Source: Cloeon dipterum (Eukaryota > Arthropoda > Insecta > Ephemeroptera > Baetidae). Taken from it: a DNA stretch of 64,000 nucleotides. The stretch's first letter is position 1. Every line of letters begins with the position of its first letter. The stretch is from positions 5,262,886 through 5,326,885 of the forward strand of contig NC_088789.1 in NCBI RefSeq assembly GCF_949628265.1. The letters run 5' to 3'. The notes below the pieces were generated by a model that had not been told where the DNA came from, made no database searches, and saw nothing but the letters and a program-made list of their open reading frames with translations. Below, in pieces: positions 1 to 38,300 of this stretch. A program made the position numbers and the translations under genes.

Positions 1-553
1 TAATGAGGCCGTCGCTCCATTGCACAAAAAAAGTCTAACTGCGTGCCAACTAGGTCTTTCTTGCTGACCCAATCTATTTTTTTAAATCTCCCATTTTAGT
101 TAACTCCATAAGAAAATATATTTTAAAATGCTTAAGTACAATTCTGAAAATGTAAATAATTTTCAATAATGCATCCAGCTGTAAATAATTCTGAGTAACA
201 TTACTCAATGTTATGTATACCGTTTCTTAATCTCACAATCAGAGTTAAAATGCCTGGTTTTACTTTCCGTTTCCTATATTTATTTATGTATACAATTTCT
301 AAAAAAAACAGGAATCGTTATTACTGAAAATTACCAAATTATTTTGTGTAAATACAAACGCATTTCTTAAAACAGAGTCAAGTAAAAGCCCCCTAATCAC
401 ATCTGCAATATAATGTTCGAATAATAGGGCTATATTGGCTATAAATATATTTATTTAAAGAAGTGATATTGGTCAGTTGTTGTCGTTTTTTAACGTCCAA
501 GCAATAGGAAAATAACTAAAAGAGTATTTTCATGAAATACTGTACCGTTATAA
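1..553. other. AT-rich non-coding DNA at window start
   Basis: No open frame with coding character was seen on either strand. The sequence is AT-rich, with many short A and T runs, as in introns and intergenic DNA elsewhere in the window. It could be an intron of a gene that begins to the left and includes the exon-like segment at 583-737. Confidence 0.5.
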
Positions 554-582
554 TTGTTAAATATTTTAAATACCAAATCTAG

Positions 583-737
583 TGCAGATTTTGAGTTGAA
601 AAATTTATTCGTTGGCTGCTACAGCGAAGTGGAGCTTGAAATTAAAAAGCGAGTCCGCTCAAGATTGAAGTACTACGAGCCGCTGTTCACGTCGGTGTTC
701 CACTTTTCCACGTGCACAATAAATGTGATAGTGGAAG
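583..737 (+). CDS. Orphan exon-like open segment, function unknown
   Basis: About 50 codons are open here and look coding: mixed, non-repetitive residues and sensible codon use. The segment is bounded by possible acceptors (ctag before 583, gcag before 588) and by a donor-like GGTATGG (GT at 738). The middle reads FVGCYSEVELEIKKRVRSR and the end FHFSTCTINVIVE. I do not recognise the family. It does not join the MSK gene, whose likely promoter lies 280 bp downstream. It could be the last visible exon of a gene to the left, an exon relic, or chance. Confidence 0.3.
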
Positions 738-1016
738 GTATGGTTTGCTCCGCAGTAAAATGTCCACTTCCTATTTGCTGTAGACTTCTGCCAAGCCAAA
801 AACTACTACTTCCCCGCTGAAAAGAAAAAATAACAGGCTAGATTACAAAAATACTAAAACATTTTCAGCCCTAGCGCAAGCGCGACCAGGGGGTTGTAGA
901 GAGATAGTTGCGTAAAGGGCAGGCAGGCCGCGGCTGGATCCCCCACCAGCGCGCCGCCGCACACAACATACCTCTTTACAGCTGGCTCTCAGCTGGCTCT
1001 TGTTTGCGTGCTGTCC

Positions 1017-1050
1017 TCAGTTGAGCGCTGAACGTGCATTCATACAGACG
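1017..1050 (+). promoter_or_regulatory. Probable Inr + DPE core promoter of the MSK/JIL-1 gene
   Basis: TCAGTT at 1017-1022 fits the arthropod initiator TCAGTY, placing +1 on the A at 1019. Exactly 28 bases on, at 1046-1050, is AGACG, which fits the downstream promoter element RGWYV at its required spacing. No TATA box is evident. The start codon is 226 bases downstream of the proposed +1, giving a plausible 5' UTR. That this is the real start site is inference. Confidence 0.45.
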
Positions 1051-1244
1051 AGCTCCGCTACGCCGCTCCTTCGTGTGCCTTTCTAAGTTTTCCGCTGACA
1101 ACTATGTGCAGTTTTTTCTCGGTGCATCACATGAACTCGTGTTCGCCGTTGTACAGATAACATTTTGCATATCGCACTACGATTTATTGGTGCAAAAGTT
1201 TGCGTTTTCGCACCACCTGTGACCCATTGACTGTATCGTTTAAG

Positions 1245-27767
<26,523 letters not shown>

Positions 27768-28745
27768 CGAAATGCTCTAGTGAAAGACAATTTGAACCTC
27801 TTAGCTGTGCTCGACGGAAAAACCATTTGACTTTTTGAGAAAAGCCCTCCAACCAAAGCACCTGCGGTGATTGCAGGTGTTTTTTTCTGAACAAGGTTTC
27901 CTCTAAAGTTTCTCTCACACTTATCAACCCGGTTCTTCTTGGAATCTAGTCATATGAAATATTTTCAACCAGACACTGACAGGAACGACGTGTGTTTTGA
28001 AATGCTGTGCTTGAGCCCAGAGGGAATTAACGAAAGAAGCGTATACTTAAAATCAAAGCAGTCAAATGGTTTCGTACACTCTGTGAATTGAAAATGAGGC
28101 GCTGTGAGGAGCCTTTTCCATGCAGGTGGGATACGATCAATGATATACTTTAATGTTAAGTTCAGCGCGTTAAGAACGAATCGTATTCCACTGTGCGGTT
28201 GATTAACTCTGATGTTATTATCTCAAATACACAATATATATTATGTATATTTATCGTTTGTGTCGTCTAGAAGAAAATTGTTTAACTTTTGTTGTGACTA
28301 AGATATTTATATACCGGAGAAGCTGGAATTTGCACCTGGAATCGTGTATCTGCACCAGACTCGAGACACAAAGCCTTTCTCTACTCGACAGTAGCATACT
28401 TAAATCGCATGGCAGACCAAACAGGCAATTTGTTTGCAATGAAAGGCATTTATGAATTCATGACCTCCATATTGCCTTAAGTGACACCAAAGACTTACAT
28501 AACACTAAACCCATTGACTTACAATATTATTATTTTATAAAATAGAGAGTAACAGAAGATGAAGAGTTCGTATGTGCATTGTGTTGCTGAATTTCCAGGT
28601 GTACCATTCACGCAGAATTGTATATATGTGTATAAAATGAATTTATTATTGAGCAAATGAAAACTGTTGTCAATCAATTTTAATTGTGTATATCTACTAT
28701 GTTACTTATAATTTAAAGGGAAAATAAAAAATAATTTTCAATAAC
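27768..28745 (+). other. 3' UTR of the MSK/JIL-1 gene
   Basis: Non-coding DNA from the TAA at 27765-27767 to the likely poly(A) signal AATAAA at 28723-28728, about 1 kb. It becomes AT-rich towards its end. A short inverted pair, cacctgcggtgattgcaggtg near 27860, could form a small hairpin. The true cleavage site needs transcript data. Confidence 0.45.
28723..28728 (+). terminator. Candidate poly(A) signal of MSK/JIL-1
   Basis: AATAAA within AAAATAAAAAATAAT, followed by T-rich DNA. It is the last canonical signal before the convergent BAP18 gene. Confidence 0.4.
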
Positions 28746-29277
28746 TCCTGGCTTTCTAGTTTGATCAGTTCCCTACTTCGTATAATTCTGAAAAGGATTT
28801 CAAACATATTAATTTAACAATGAAAATAAAAATTTTATAATACAAAAAATATTTAAGAGAAATATCCTGACATCCGCATAAATCATAAAATAAATATTTT
28901 TGAGTCATCTGAACAAAATGGTAGATATGGAAATAAATTAACGGATGTAAATTCATCCTCAGGCTATTTTCATGCCAATTTTATGAAGCCAATTAAAATT
29001 TTACACTTTTAGTATGTATTCACTTTTTCCGAACACAAAAAATTGCGCTTCTTTGAAACCATTTTTAAGCTCCGAGTTGCTTTTAACAGTTTTGTCATCA
29101 CAGCTAGATTGGGCGACAAGGCCCCAGATAAATAAAGAGTAAAACCCTCAATTTGAGACCTTTTTAAATTATAGCTGTTTTAATTAATAGCTCTTTTTGG
29201 CCATTAGAACGAAATTATGAGTTAATCGAAGGTACCTTAACTAAAACTATACTTTGTATTACATTTTCTTATTTCAG

Positions 29278-29283
29278 TTTATT
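29278..29283 (-). terminator. Candidate poly(A) signal of BAP18
   Basis: TTTATT on the + strand, so AATAAA on the coding strand, about 310 bases past the BAP18 stop. The 3' ends of BAP18 and the kinase gene converge with about 0.5 kb between their signals. Confidence 0.35.
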
Positions 29284-29593
29284 TTTCACGATTCTGCACC
29301 ATACTACGTATAATCAACATTAAAAAATATTAGAAATTTCTACAATGATGTTTGCACTAAAGGCAAAGAGCAGATTTGAATGGAATGGCGCATTGCATGT
29401 GAGTGTCAGGCACCACAGGGCCTGTAAAGTTTTTCTTGTAGCAATACAATTTAACATTCCTAATAGAATTTAAGAGTGGTGTCCAGATTCATTCACTTGT
29501 TGAAGCTTAAAATTCCTCTTAAATTATCTATACACACTGATTCGTGACGCCAAAGGTCTTTTATAGAAAAATAATTTAATCAAAAAGCATAAC

Positions 29594-30265
29594 TCAGGAT
29601 GTGACTTCCTCAGTTGCAACAAATTCCAGTTTGTCCTCGTTCAGGCCCTCGACGTCCACTTCGGATTCGACTGTAGCGTTCAAAGCATTCAAGGTGACTT
29701 CTGCTGAAGGCTTATTAACGTCTCTGCTGGCCAGCATGGAGGTGGGTGTCGTCGGCGTCTGGTTCGTCTGCTGCACTGACGTCCGCACCGGAATCCCTGC
29801 GTCCTCAAAGGCCTTTTTCTTAAGTGTCGCTCGGATTTGGTTCCTGCAAATAAGAGAGACCGACATGATAAAAACAGGGTCTCAATTGGCGCAGTTGATC
29901 TGCCGAAAGTGAACTGCACTTACACTGTCCTGGCTTTGATGATTTCCGAAATAGCATTGAGGTCTCCGCTGAACCTTTGCAGCGATTCCCTCAACATTTC
30001 TATCTCCTGTTCAGTCCACTTCCTAACAAGATCAACCGCTCAGCAAGGTCTGAATGTACACGATGCACACAATAATACACGTACCCGGCTGCCGAGTCCG
30101 TCGAAGCGTGCAGCTGCATGGTCAGTTCGCCCAGTTTGTTGAACGCAGAACCGGCTGCTGCGAAGATTTCGCCGACCTGCCCGACCGAAAGCAGAGTTGT
30201 TTTTAGTTGTGTCGTTGCGAAAAAGCTCATAATAAGCTATAAATTACCTTGGAAGCTGAATTCAT
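29594..30265 (-). CDS. BAP18: BAP18 chromatin-complex subunit homologue
   Basis: Four coding exons join in phase to 152 aa: 30265-30248, 30176-30085, 30022-29924, 29843-29594. The N-terminus MNSASKVGEIFAAAGSAF followed by KLGELTMQLH is the signature start of vertebrate BAP18 (C17orf49, 172 aa). A SANT/Myb-like segment follows at about 38-85 (KWTEQEIEMLRESLQRF, then ISEIIKARTVNQIRATLKKK), then FEDAGIP and an acidic C-terminus with EVTLNALNA and DVEGLNED, all matching the family. BAP18 binds H3K4me3-marked promoters as part of NURF and MLL complexes in vertebrates; the same role here is inferred from homology. The start is the only ATG in the first exon, which ends at AAG|GTAATT. The whole CDS spans under 700 bp, with introns of 71, 62 and 80 bp. 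Confidence 0.92.
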
Positions 30266-32254
30266 GTCCTTAGCGAGTTTCTGATGGGACAGTCTAATTT
30301 AATTCAGGTTTTAGTCCACTCTCTTACAAAAGAGAGGAAGCTGGCCGGACACAAACAATAACAAACTGAACTGACGCAGTTATTGATACGCATGCGCCGA
30401 ATGAAAATTTGAAATGGAAAGGCGCACAGGGAAGCATCGTTAAGCATGCTTGTAGCGTTGTAGGATGAAAAAGGGTAAAAATACCGTAACTGCATACGAA
30501 ATAGATTAATTAAGTTAAATAGTGTGAAAAGATAGCTATTTTGTTATTTTCCTGTAAAAAGGCTTGATTCAAGAGTAAGAGTCCATACTAATACTGTCAG
30601 CCATATATAGTGTAGTGGACTGCTCAAACTTTTTTCGCTCACTTTTTACTTCACGGTTTGTCGGGAATGTATTTGCCCTACCCTACCAAGAAGTGTGATT
30701 CATCCATATAACCTCTGCTTCATTTGTTATACATAACTTATGCACTGATAACGAGCAGTTGTGGCATTTTTTTATTACTTTATTTATTATTTTGTTTAAG
30801 AATTTTGAGATTCTATTCAATTCATCTTTATTTAACTTATGGCGTGTCACTACAAAATAGCTTAGTTTCAAGCCGTCACCACAATGCAGGCATCCATTTG
30901 TAAATTCAAAATTAAAATTTAATGGTTCAAAGGGAAATTTTTAAAATTTGCATCGATTGGTGTTCGAAATTTTAGATATTTTATATAATACGATTTATAC
31001 AGTATGACACATGAGATTTATATCATAATATTAATAAGCATTTTTTGTCAAAATCAGATTAATTTGGAAAAATGCCATCATTCGATGTTGTAGAAATTCC
31101 ATAACATGTAAATGTAATTATACATTTAATTAAAGCAGTAAATCTTTTGTTTAATTTATATAGTTTCAGCTTCATTTTATAAGATTAAATGAGTAAGACG
31201 TCGGTTAAAAATGTATTATTACTTCTTAGATTGAAATTTCACCATATCACCTGATCCCAGCTAAGCATAATGTGTCGCAGTTTGCCAAAGATGATGGTGA
31301 AAAGACTGAAATAAAGAAAAGACGTGTGCTTGCTTCAAAATTTTTATGAAGATATCGTGTTTAAATATTCAAGGTTTCTGTGTTGGAAAAGAAGCGCGAA
31401 CATATTTTTATAGGTAAATTTCAGACATTTTTATTGTTTTTATATTTAGGATATTTAGTAACACTGAAAAAGTAGAAGTTAGAGGGCCCGCATAAGTGGC
31501 TCGCGGTGCGGCACAGTATCGCTTCAGTCAAGGTTGTTTTCAGCATTTAAATTTTACCATACCAAAATATTATTAGACTGAAATTCCTCTAAAAAAAGGT
31601 TCAGGAACAAAAATAACCGGAGAGGCTGGTGCAAACTTCAATCCATAGATTTTATTTTTCCTTATCCGGTCATTTTTGCGTTTTAATGCTGTGTCGTTTT
31701 GTATCTGTTTATAAAAGAGGTAAATCCAATTTGTTTAATTTGAAACTTACTCTCATAAATCTCCACTAAGGAAAGTCTCTGCACTCAATTGAAGATATTA
31801 ATTCTTATTTTGAGGCACAAATAGAATTTTAGAGAGATTTTACAACAGCAGGCTCGTCCAGCGTGCTTCCTCTTTGAGCAATATCATCGGCTTGTCCGTG
31901 TGATAGCAAAACAGGAACTTGAACATAAATGACGGAAAGGATTGAGAAAATAAAATTTGTTGGATGCAGTTTTCCTCACGTAGCACTAAAAACATTTATT
32001 GGAATACAGTCCAGCACTCTCCTCCACAAAGACGGATCCAAAGATTTCATTGCTGCAACTACAAAACGAGCCATTTTACAGGGAAATATTTAAGCTGCAC
32101 AAGCTTAAGCTATGGTTTAGCAAGGTTTACGAGAGCACTTGTTGTGAGTACCCAACTATTACAAGCAGGAAAATAAATTTCACCAAACACTATTGCGTAG
32201 TGACTAAAATTAACTCAAAGGGCACACACGTTTTGTTTTAACCCGAATGGCACG
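30266..32254. other. Intergenic DNA, BAP18 promoter side
   Basis: Upstream of BAP18 and downstream of the receptor gene. Two TCAGTT initiator-like words lie on the minus strand (30364-30374), about 100 bases before the BAP18 start, but without a matching DPE. CTCTCTT..AAGAGAG near 30320 is a short inverted repeat. From about 30500 to 32200 the DNA is AT-rich and I see no gene. Confidence 0.45.
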
Positions 32255-32260
32255 TTTATT
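32255..32260 (-). terminator. Candidate poly(A) signal of the methuselah-like gene
   Basis: TTTATT on the + strand gives AATAAA on the coding strand, about 115 bases past the stop codon at 32375. Confidence 0.45.
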
Positions 32261-32374
32261 GATGCATGTTCTCGAAATTAATATACACATACTTTGGGTA
32301 ATATCGAGCGTTCACTCACTTCTCTTTCTCACACAAATAGTGCAAATGGATAAATAGACATGCATGCGCGCACG

Positions 32375-35300
32375 TTAATTTTGGCTCATAGTCAGCTCCT
32401 CCACCTTGGTGTTGGAGCTGATCTTGCGCATCTTGGCGCTGGCTGTGGAGGCGGTCTGCGGCTCCTTGGCCACCATCCGCTCCCGCAGCAGCCGCCGCAC
32501 TTTGGGCTTCCACACGAAGATGAGGAAGATGGCCAGGCCCTGCAGAGTGTTGCACACATCCGTCACGAACCACATGTAGGTTGGCCCTTGCACCAGGAAC
32601 GACACCACCTCCAGTATCCACGTCAGGCCCATCACCACAAACAGCTTCAGATACAGCACGAAGCTGGAACAAATTATGCTTTTTTGAAATGATGGCGTTC
32701 CAAGAATACACCCCGTGTCGTGGAGCATGTAAATTTATCGAGCTAATGGGTTAACGCAGATGTTGCGCAATTTGTCTTATTCACTTTGAACGCAGGTTAA
32801 TCCCTAGAATTGGAAGCGTGCAAAGTGCTTTTAATTTAAAATTATTTATGCCTTAAGAGTTTTGTCAACAAAAATTAAATTTAAAATTTTGACAGACAGC
32901 AAAATATAATAATTTCAATATTTCTCTCCTGATGCTGGGGTTAGTCAAATTTATAAATTAGGAACTCGCCATCCATAGTCACTGTCCATTAATTTAAATG
33001 CAGAAAAGAACATAATTATATTAACGTTTTTATGAGAAATCATAGCTCTTTTGTGAAAATGCACAAATTTAAAACAAAAAGACAGCTTTCTGAAGTTAAG
33101 AAAATGAAAACTGTTTTTACATGAAGAAAAACCAGCTAGTCTAAAAAAATGTTTAAAATTTGAAAGTTTCTGCTTTCAATTAATAGTCATTAGGTTGGGA
33201 AGCGAAATCTGGTTGGCTTGCCTATACAATATTATAGAGATAGTAAATAATAATAAATTTTAAGTAATTTCCTTGTTTCCAAATGTAAATTTAGATTCAG
33301 AGCTGAAGCTCCACCCAGAATTTATTTTATGTTCTCATAGTTGGTGTAATACAAAGCTAACAAAAAACCGATTAATCAGACTGTAAGTTTTCGCCCTGAT
33401 GTGCACGTTCAAAACAATTTCTAATTGCAAAATTTTTGGAATTTTATTCAATTTGGTTTCAATTTCATCAATAACAGTATATTTTTATTTTCGAATAATA
33501 AAAATTATGATCATTGATTTTGTTCTCTATTCTATAATTACAGTTTTTATTAAAGGAAGTAATTAAGTAAATTATAATAAAATAACGTTTATAAAAATAT
33601 TTTCTTGTGTAGAGCTTACGTTTTCTGTTTGTCATTGCTGCTCTGGTTGTCACTCCTGTTCAGCATGCCAGTTCCTTTCCTCAGAGTGACTACCCTGTAA
33701 GCAGTCCGCGCGAAAAACAAGAGATTCATGATCATCAGCACGCTGATCGGTCCGAAAAAGTACAGAATTATCGCCAGTCTGTCTGAAATTCGAGAAAAAA
33801 TACCACATGAAAACGCCACACTTGCGTGCCGGTAATTTTCACCGCACCTTCTTGTCTCGGGCTGTACCAGCATGACTGTTCTCCGAATTTTGGCCTGGGC
33901 ACGAAACTCGGCAAACTTTCTATGGTACTAGTGAGGATGCAGATAATCAGCAGGAACAGCGGGCAGCCCCACGCGTAGCTTGAGTAAATAATGAGCTTCT
34001 TGCGCTCGCGCTCAGCACTCGAGCCACTGATGGTACGCACTCGACTACGGCAAAATTAAGTTATAAGCAAACATATTATATTACGAACAATTAAGAGAGC
34101 TAAAATCAACTCATGATTAAATTGAAGGTTTTTAAAGATTGGGTTTTAACTGATGTAAAATTATAGATATTTTTACGGGGAGGTTCTATGTATTGTATAA
34201 ATAGTATGTAATATTCGACCAGAACATTATTGCATATCAGGTAGATATTAGAGAAGAAGAATTGCACAAAAAGTATTTAAAAAAATCTGAAATTGTGCTT
34301 ACAATACTAATTTTTACTTTCAACAGAGTTCAATTGTTCTAGACGCGTTTTTGCCATGAGTAGTATAATAAGCCGTTATTAAATTTTAGAACAATCAGTG
34401 TCATTGAGTTGAAAAACGTGCACGATATCAAAACAGAGGCTTGGCAACCCTATAGATTGAGGAAACTGCGTTATCGGTGGGACCCGCATTGTGTACACTG
34501 GCAGCAGTAAAATCTCACACACGTTCCGCATGCGTAAAACTCTCCCACATTTTTATTTCCCATTTACCATTATGATTTATAGTATATTGATTTGTTTATT
34601 TTCTCACTTGAACATCCAGCAGATGTCGAAGCACATGATGTTGAGCCAGAAGAAGGCGGAGGAAAAAGTAAACTGAATCACGAACGCTGAAAAATGAAGA
34701 GTCTGTGTTTAAAATAACAAAGTTTAAAAAATCCATAATCAAAATTTCATGCAAGACTTGGCTACACACATGTCAAGTGTCAAAACTATAATTTACTTCA
34801 CTGATACTCTTTAAATGACGTGTATCCAATCAACAGGAAAAGTAGGATCCATTAACATTGTGCAAAGTGCATTATATCCTTTTTGTCAACAGCGACACGG
34901 ACACTTGCAATTAATTCGCAAAGGTCATCGCGTTAGTCAGCACATCCTGCTGGTGCCGCAGCCGGCGGTCGGCTAAAACACAAATTTGTACATGTGTCCT
35001 CGCGTGTACGTGATATGGAAGAGCTGGCAGACGGCTGCAGCTTTCATTGCTATTGCTAGAATAACACAATAACACTTTTTGCAGCGGGGCGTATGGAACG
35101 GAATGAACTAATCAAGCGTCCCGCTGTGGGCAGGCAACAAACAAAGTTGAATTGGCAAAAGTGTGCTGATGGGAAAGAGAAATTGCCGGCACTTGTTAGA
35201 TGAGCCCGACAATCTAATTTAACCGCTCTAAGCTATTGGGAAATAATATGCATATACGTTTGTTCTTTTGCTCTCACATTCACCTGTCTTGGCAGATATT

Positions 35301-38300
35301 AACGATCCTTTGTACGAACTTTCAGTCGAGTCAAACTTATTCGCGAGCATGCACGAGGAGAAAAATTGCAAAAGTTAACAAAAGAAAAAAGGATCGAATG
35401 TTTCCTAAGATTTTAAAGTACTTTTAGAACAAATTTACGAAACTTGGCAGCTATAGTGGAATATCAAAAATACCCCCTATCTACTTACCACTGCCAAGAA
35501 AAAAACGATTTCAATATTAAACAGATGTGGAGCCGCAATTAAAAAAATAACACGTTCTTGCGTTGCAAACTGCCGTGCGATCCTAAAATAAGGAGGTGCT
35601 GCTAGTAAAACTAATAGGGTCGTAAACTTACGGATTAACGTGCATAACCACATAGGTATCAAGTCGGAGCCGAGCTGGACGATCGAAAGCGAAATATAGG
35701 CGGAGAGCAGGCATCCCACGTGGCACATGAGACACTTTCCGTGCAGGTTACGCAGCTGGGGTAGCAGGGCGTAGACCGCCAGGGTCAGCAACATGAATAC
35801 GGAGGACAATAGCATGCCCACCGAGTAAATGCTGTACTGCACGTTTTTTGGTGAATTTTCCATCGACTCTTCCGGGAAGCATATTAACGCTGAGATGAGG
35901 TTCAGATCTGGCAAAAGATATCAATAATGCTATTATGTATTTGAATCAAATTGGAAACTTGTCAAAAGGTCGGGTTTAGCTCTTTTTTATTCTTTGTATG
36001 GTACGTGATGGTAAAATAAGAATTACGAATTGCACTGTTTTATTTTTCTCTCATTAACCAGCCCGTTGGCTCGCATTCTGAAGGCATTCTCAGGAGTGTC
36101 AAAGCAATGGGAGTTATTTGAGCAGTTCGGCTACCCAATGTCAGAGATGGCAAAAAGTGGTTAATTTAGTGACTCGAAATGCTCAAATTGCTCAACGGGC
36201 TGGGAGGCGCACCGGCGCCGACTCGCTACTTGCTGGTTTGCACCTTTCCAGCATGCGTGATTTGGCTTCACGGAACAAATGTCTAGCGTTTCAATGCAGT
36301 CCTCGGTGCGGAGGCAAGTGGCCCTTCAGTGGGCTAGGTCCCTGTGCGGCCTGGTGCGCCCATGTTATCCGTTCGCGGTGTTATTGGGACCCGCGGGTTT
36401 CAGCATTCGTGCTAGTGCAGTGCGCGCCCTTCCCGGTCCAAGAGGACAGGGATAAAAAGAGCAAAAAAAGTCTGTTGTGTCATATTGAGCCGAATTTACC
36501 GTATTTACGGCCTCAAAAAATAGGAAACAAAAACTTAGAAAACTAAACAGCTCTGATTAATTTATCAATGATAAATAAACAAATTATGGGTTAAGGTCAA
36601 ACTTCCATCTTCTGAATTCCTTTTTTGGTCACCTATCTAATTAATTTGGAGCCTGCCTTTCTTGTTAAGCTCCACATTTATAATTGTTGTTTTGAGCAGT
36701 GACCTCTTGAGCATCACTTTTTTAACTTGAATTCTGCGAGTCACATATTATTTGTCAAAATTATTACATGCGCAGCGGCCATGGTTGGCGCTCATCAAAC
36801 GGAGTCTGCTTTTCTTCTGAGTCAAGGAAACGCGTTTGTTATGGAGCCAAAAAAATTAATTTGCAGAGTGACAGCTGAATTTCCGTCACTCTCTTGATCT
36901 TTTGTAACACAAACCTGTTTATCTCCATCTAATATAAAGAGGCCGAGCAGATTAAATATTTCCAGCGACAGCTCGAGCGTTATAAATAGGCTAGGCGTTT
37001 TTTTGATTAATTGAGTTGCGTGCAATTGTCTTTACTTCCCCCCCCCCGCCCCCTGCCCTCACAATCCTCTTAACACTAATGGCCAGGGTGGAGCCTACCT
37101 CCCTCGCTGGCAGGCTGACTGATTATTTCGTGCCCGAGCCCTTAAAGTCTGCGTTTTTTCGCTTGAATAATAGCCTGACGGGTTGCGTGCTGTCATCAGC
37201 AGAAATTTCACTGCATTACGAGAGCACTCCCGCCTTTAACAAACAAACTGAAAACACTGTTCGCTTTTTCAATCAATTTGTTGAAAAATGGGAATAATGT
37301 TTTATTGTTATTCATATTGTAAAAGTAGAGCATTTTGTAGGTATTATGATAATGAAGAAAATGATTAAGCAAGCACTGCACACAATGCGACGAGAGACGA
37401 AATAATGAATCAATGTTGTAATTGTACTGATTTTAAAAATTGAATTTGGTGGAAGAGCTACACTATTTAGGCACAGAATTATTATCGATGAGAAGCTACT
37501 TGAAAAAATTCGAGAAACCACAACTGACGCTTTTTACAACGACGATTTACAATGTCCGGATTTTATTTTAACAACAGAACTGTTTTTCGGTTAAACTTTG
37601 TCGGTTCATGCCCTTTTCAGTACACAGAAGGCAGTGCCCAAAAATAATTTTGTATTATTTTCATTACAAAAAAAATAAGCGAATTTATTAAATATCGATA
37701 AAATTAAGCTTTTTACATAATCCTATTCACCAAAAACTCTATGGTATCGTTTTAATTATTTTATCTATGCAAATTTCAACACTTCGTTATAGGTTTCTGG
37801 CTTTTTTTTCAAAATCAACGGCTCGAGACGTGGTTCATAATCGGTTTGTTGAAGCTCCTTTGCGTTTGAGCACACGTGAAGAGATAATGGGGCCATATCT
37901 CCAGAATTGAACAACATTTATATTGCACCCGTTCGAATGCTGGGCTGATAAGAAGCGGCAAAAGGGAAATTGCAAGTGCTGCATACGTCATCGCAGAATC
38001 GCAGATGACAATTTTCTCGTCAATCTGGTGGAAACGCAACGAGAGACATAAAAAATGCAACCACAGCGAGGCGTGGATTTCCCTGACCTCCAGCCGCAAT
38101 AATTAACTGCGCCGCGTTTCCACGTGGTTAGGGTTGCCAAACCTTTTGTTTCTAGGTTTGAATGAATAGTTTTTTTAAAGATATCCGAGGAAATGTGAAT
38201 ATAATTTAACTGAGGATAAGCAGGGGAATTCCCGGTCAGTCATCTTCAAACTTTTCTGGTTGAATTCTCCTATAGCCGCTGGAATCTCTGACAGCGCGTG

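Noticed and set aside
36118-36546. 142-codon frame on the + strand inside a methuselah-like intron
   Set aside because: GC-richer patch without homology, promoter or splice signals; the upstream context is intron.
37038-37047. Run of ten C in a methuselah-like intron
   Set aside because: Simple homopolymer without supporting context.
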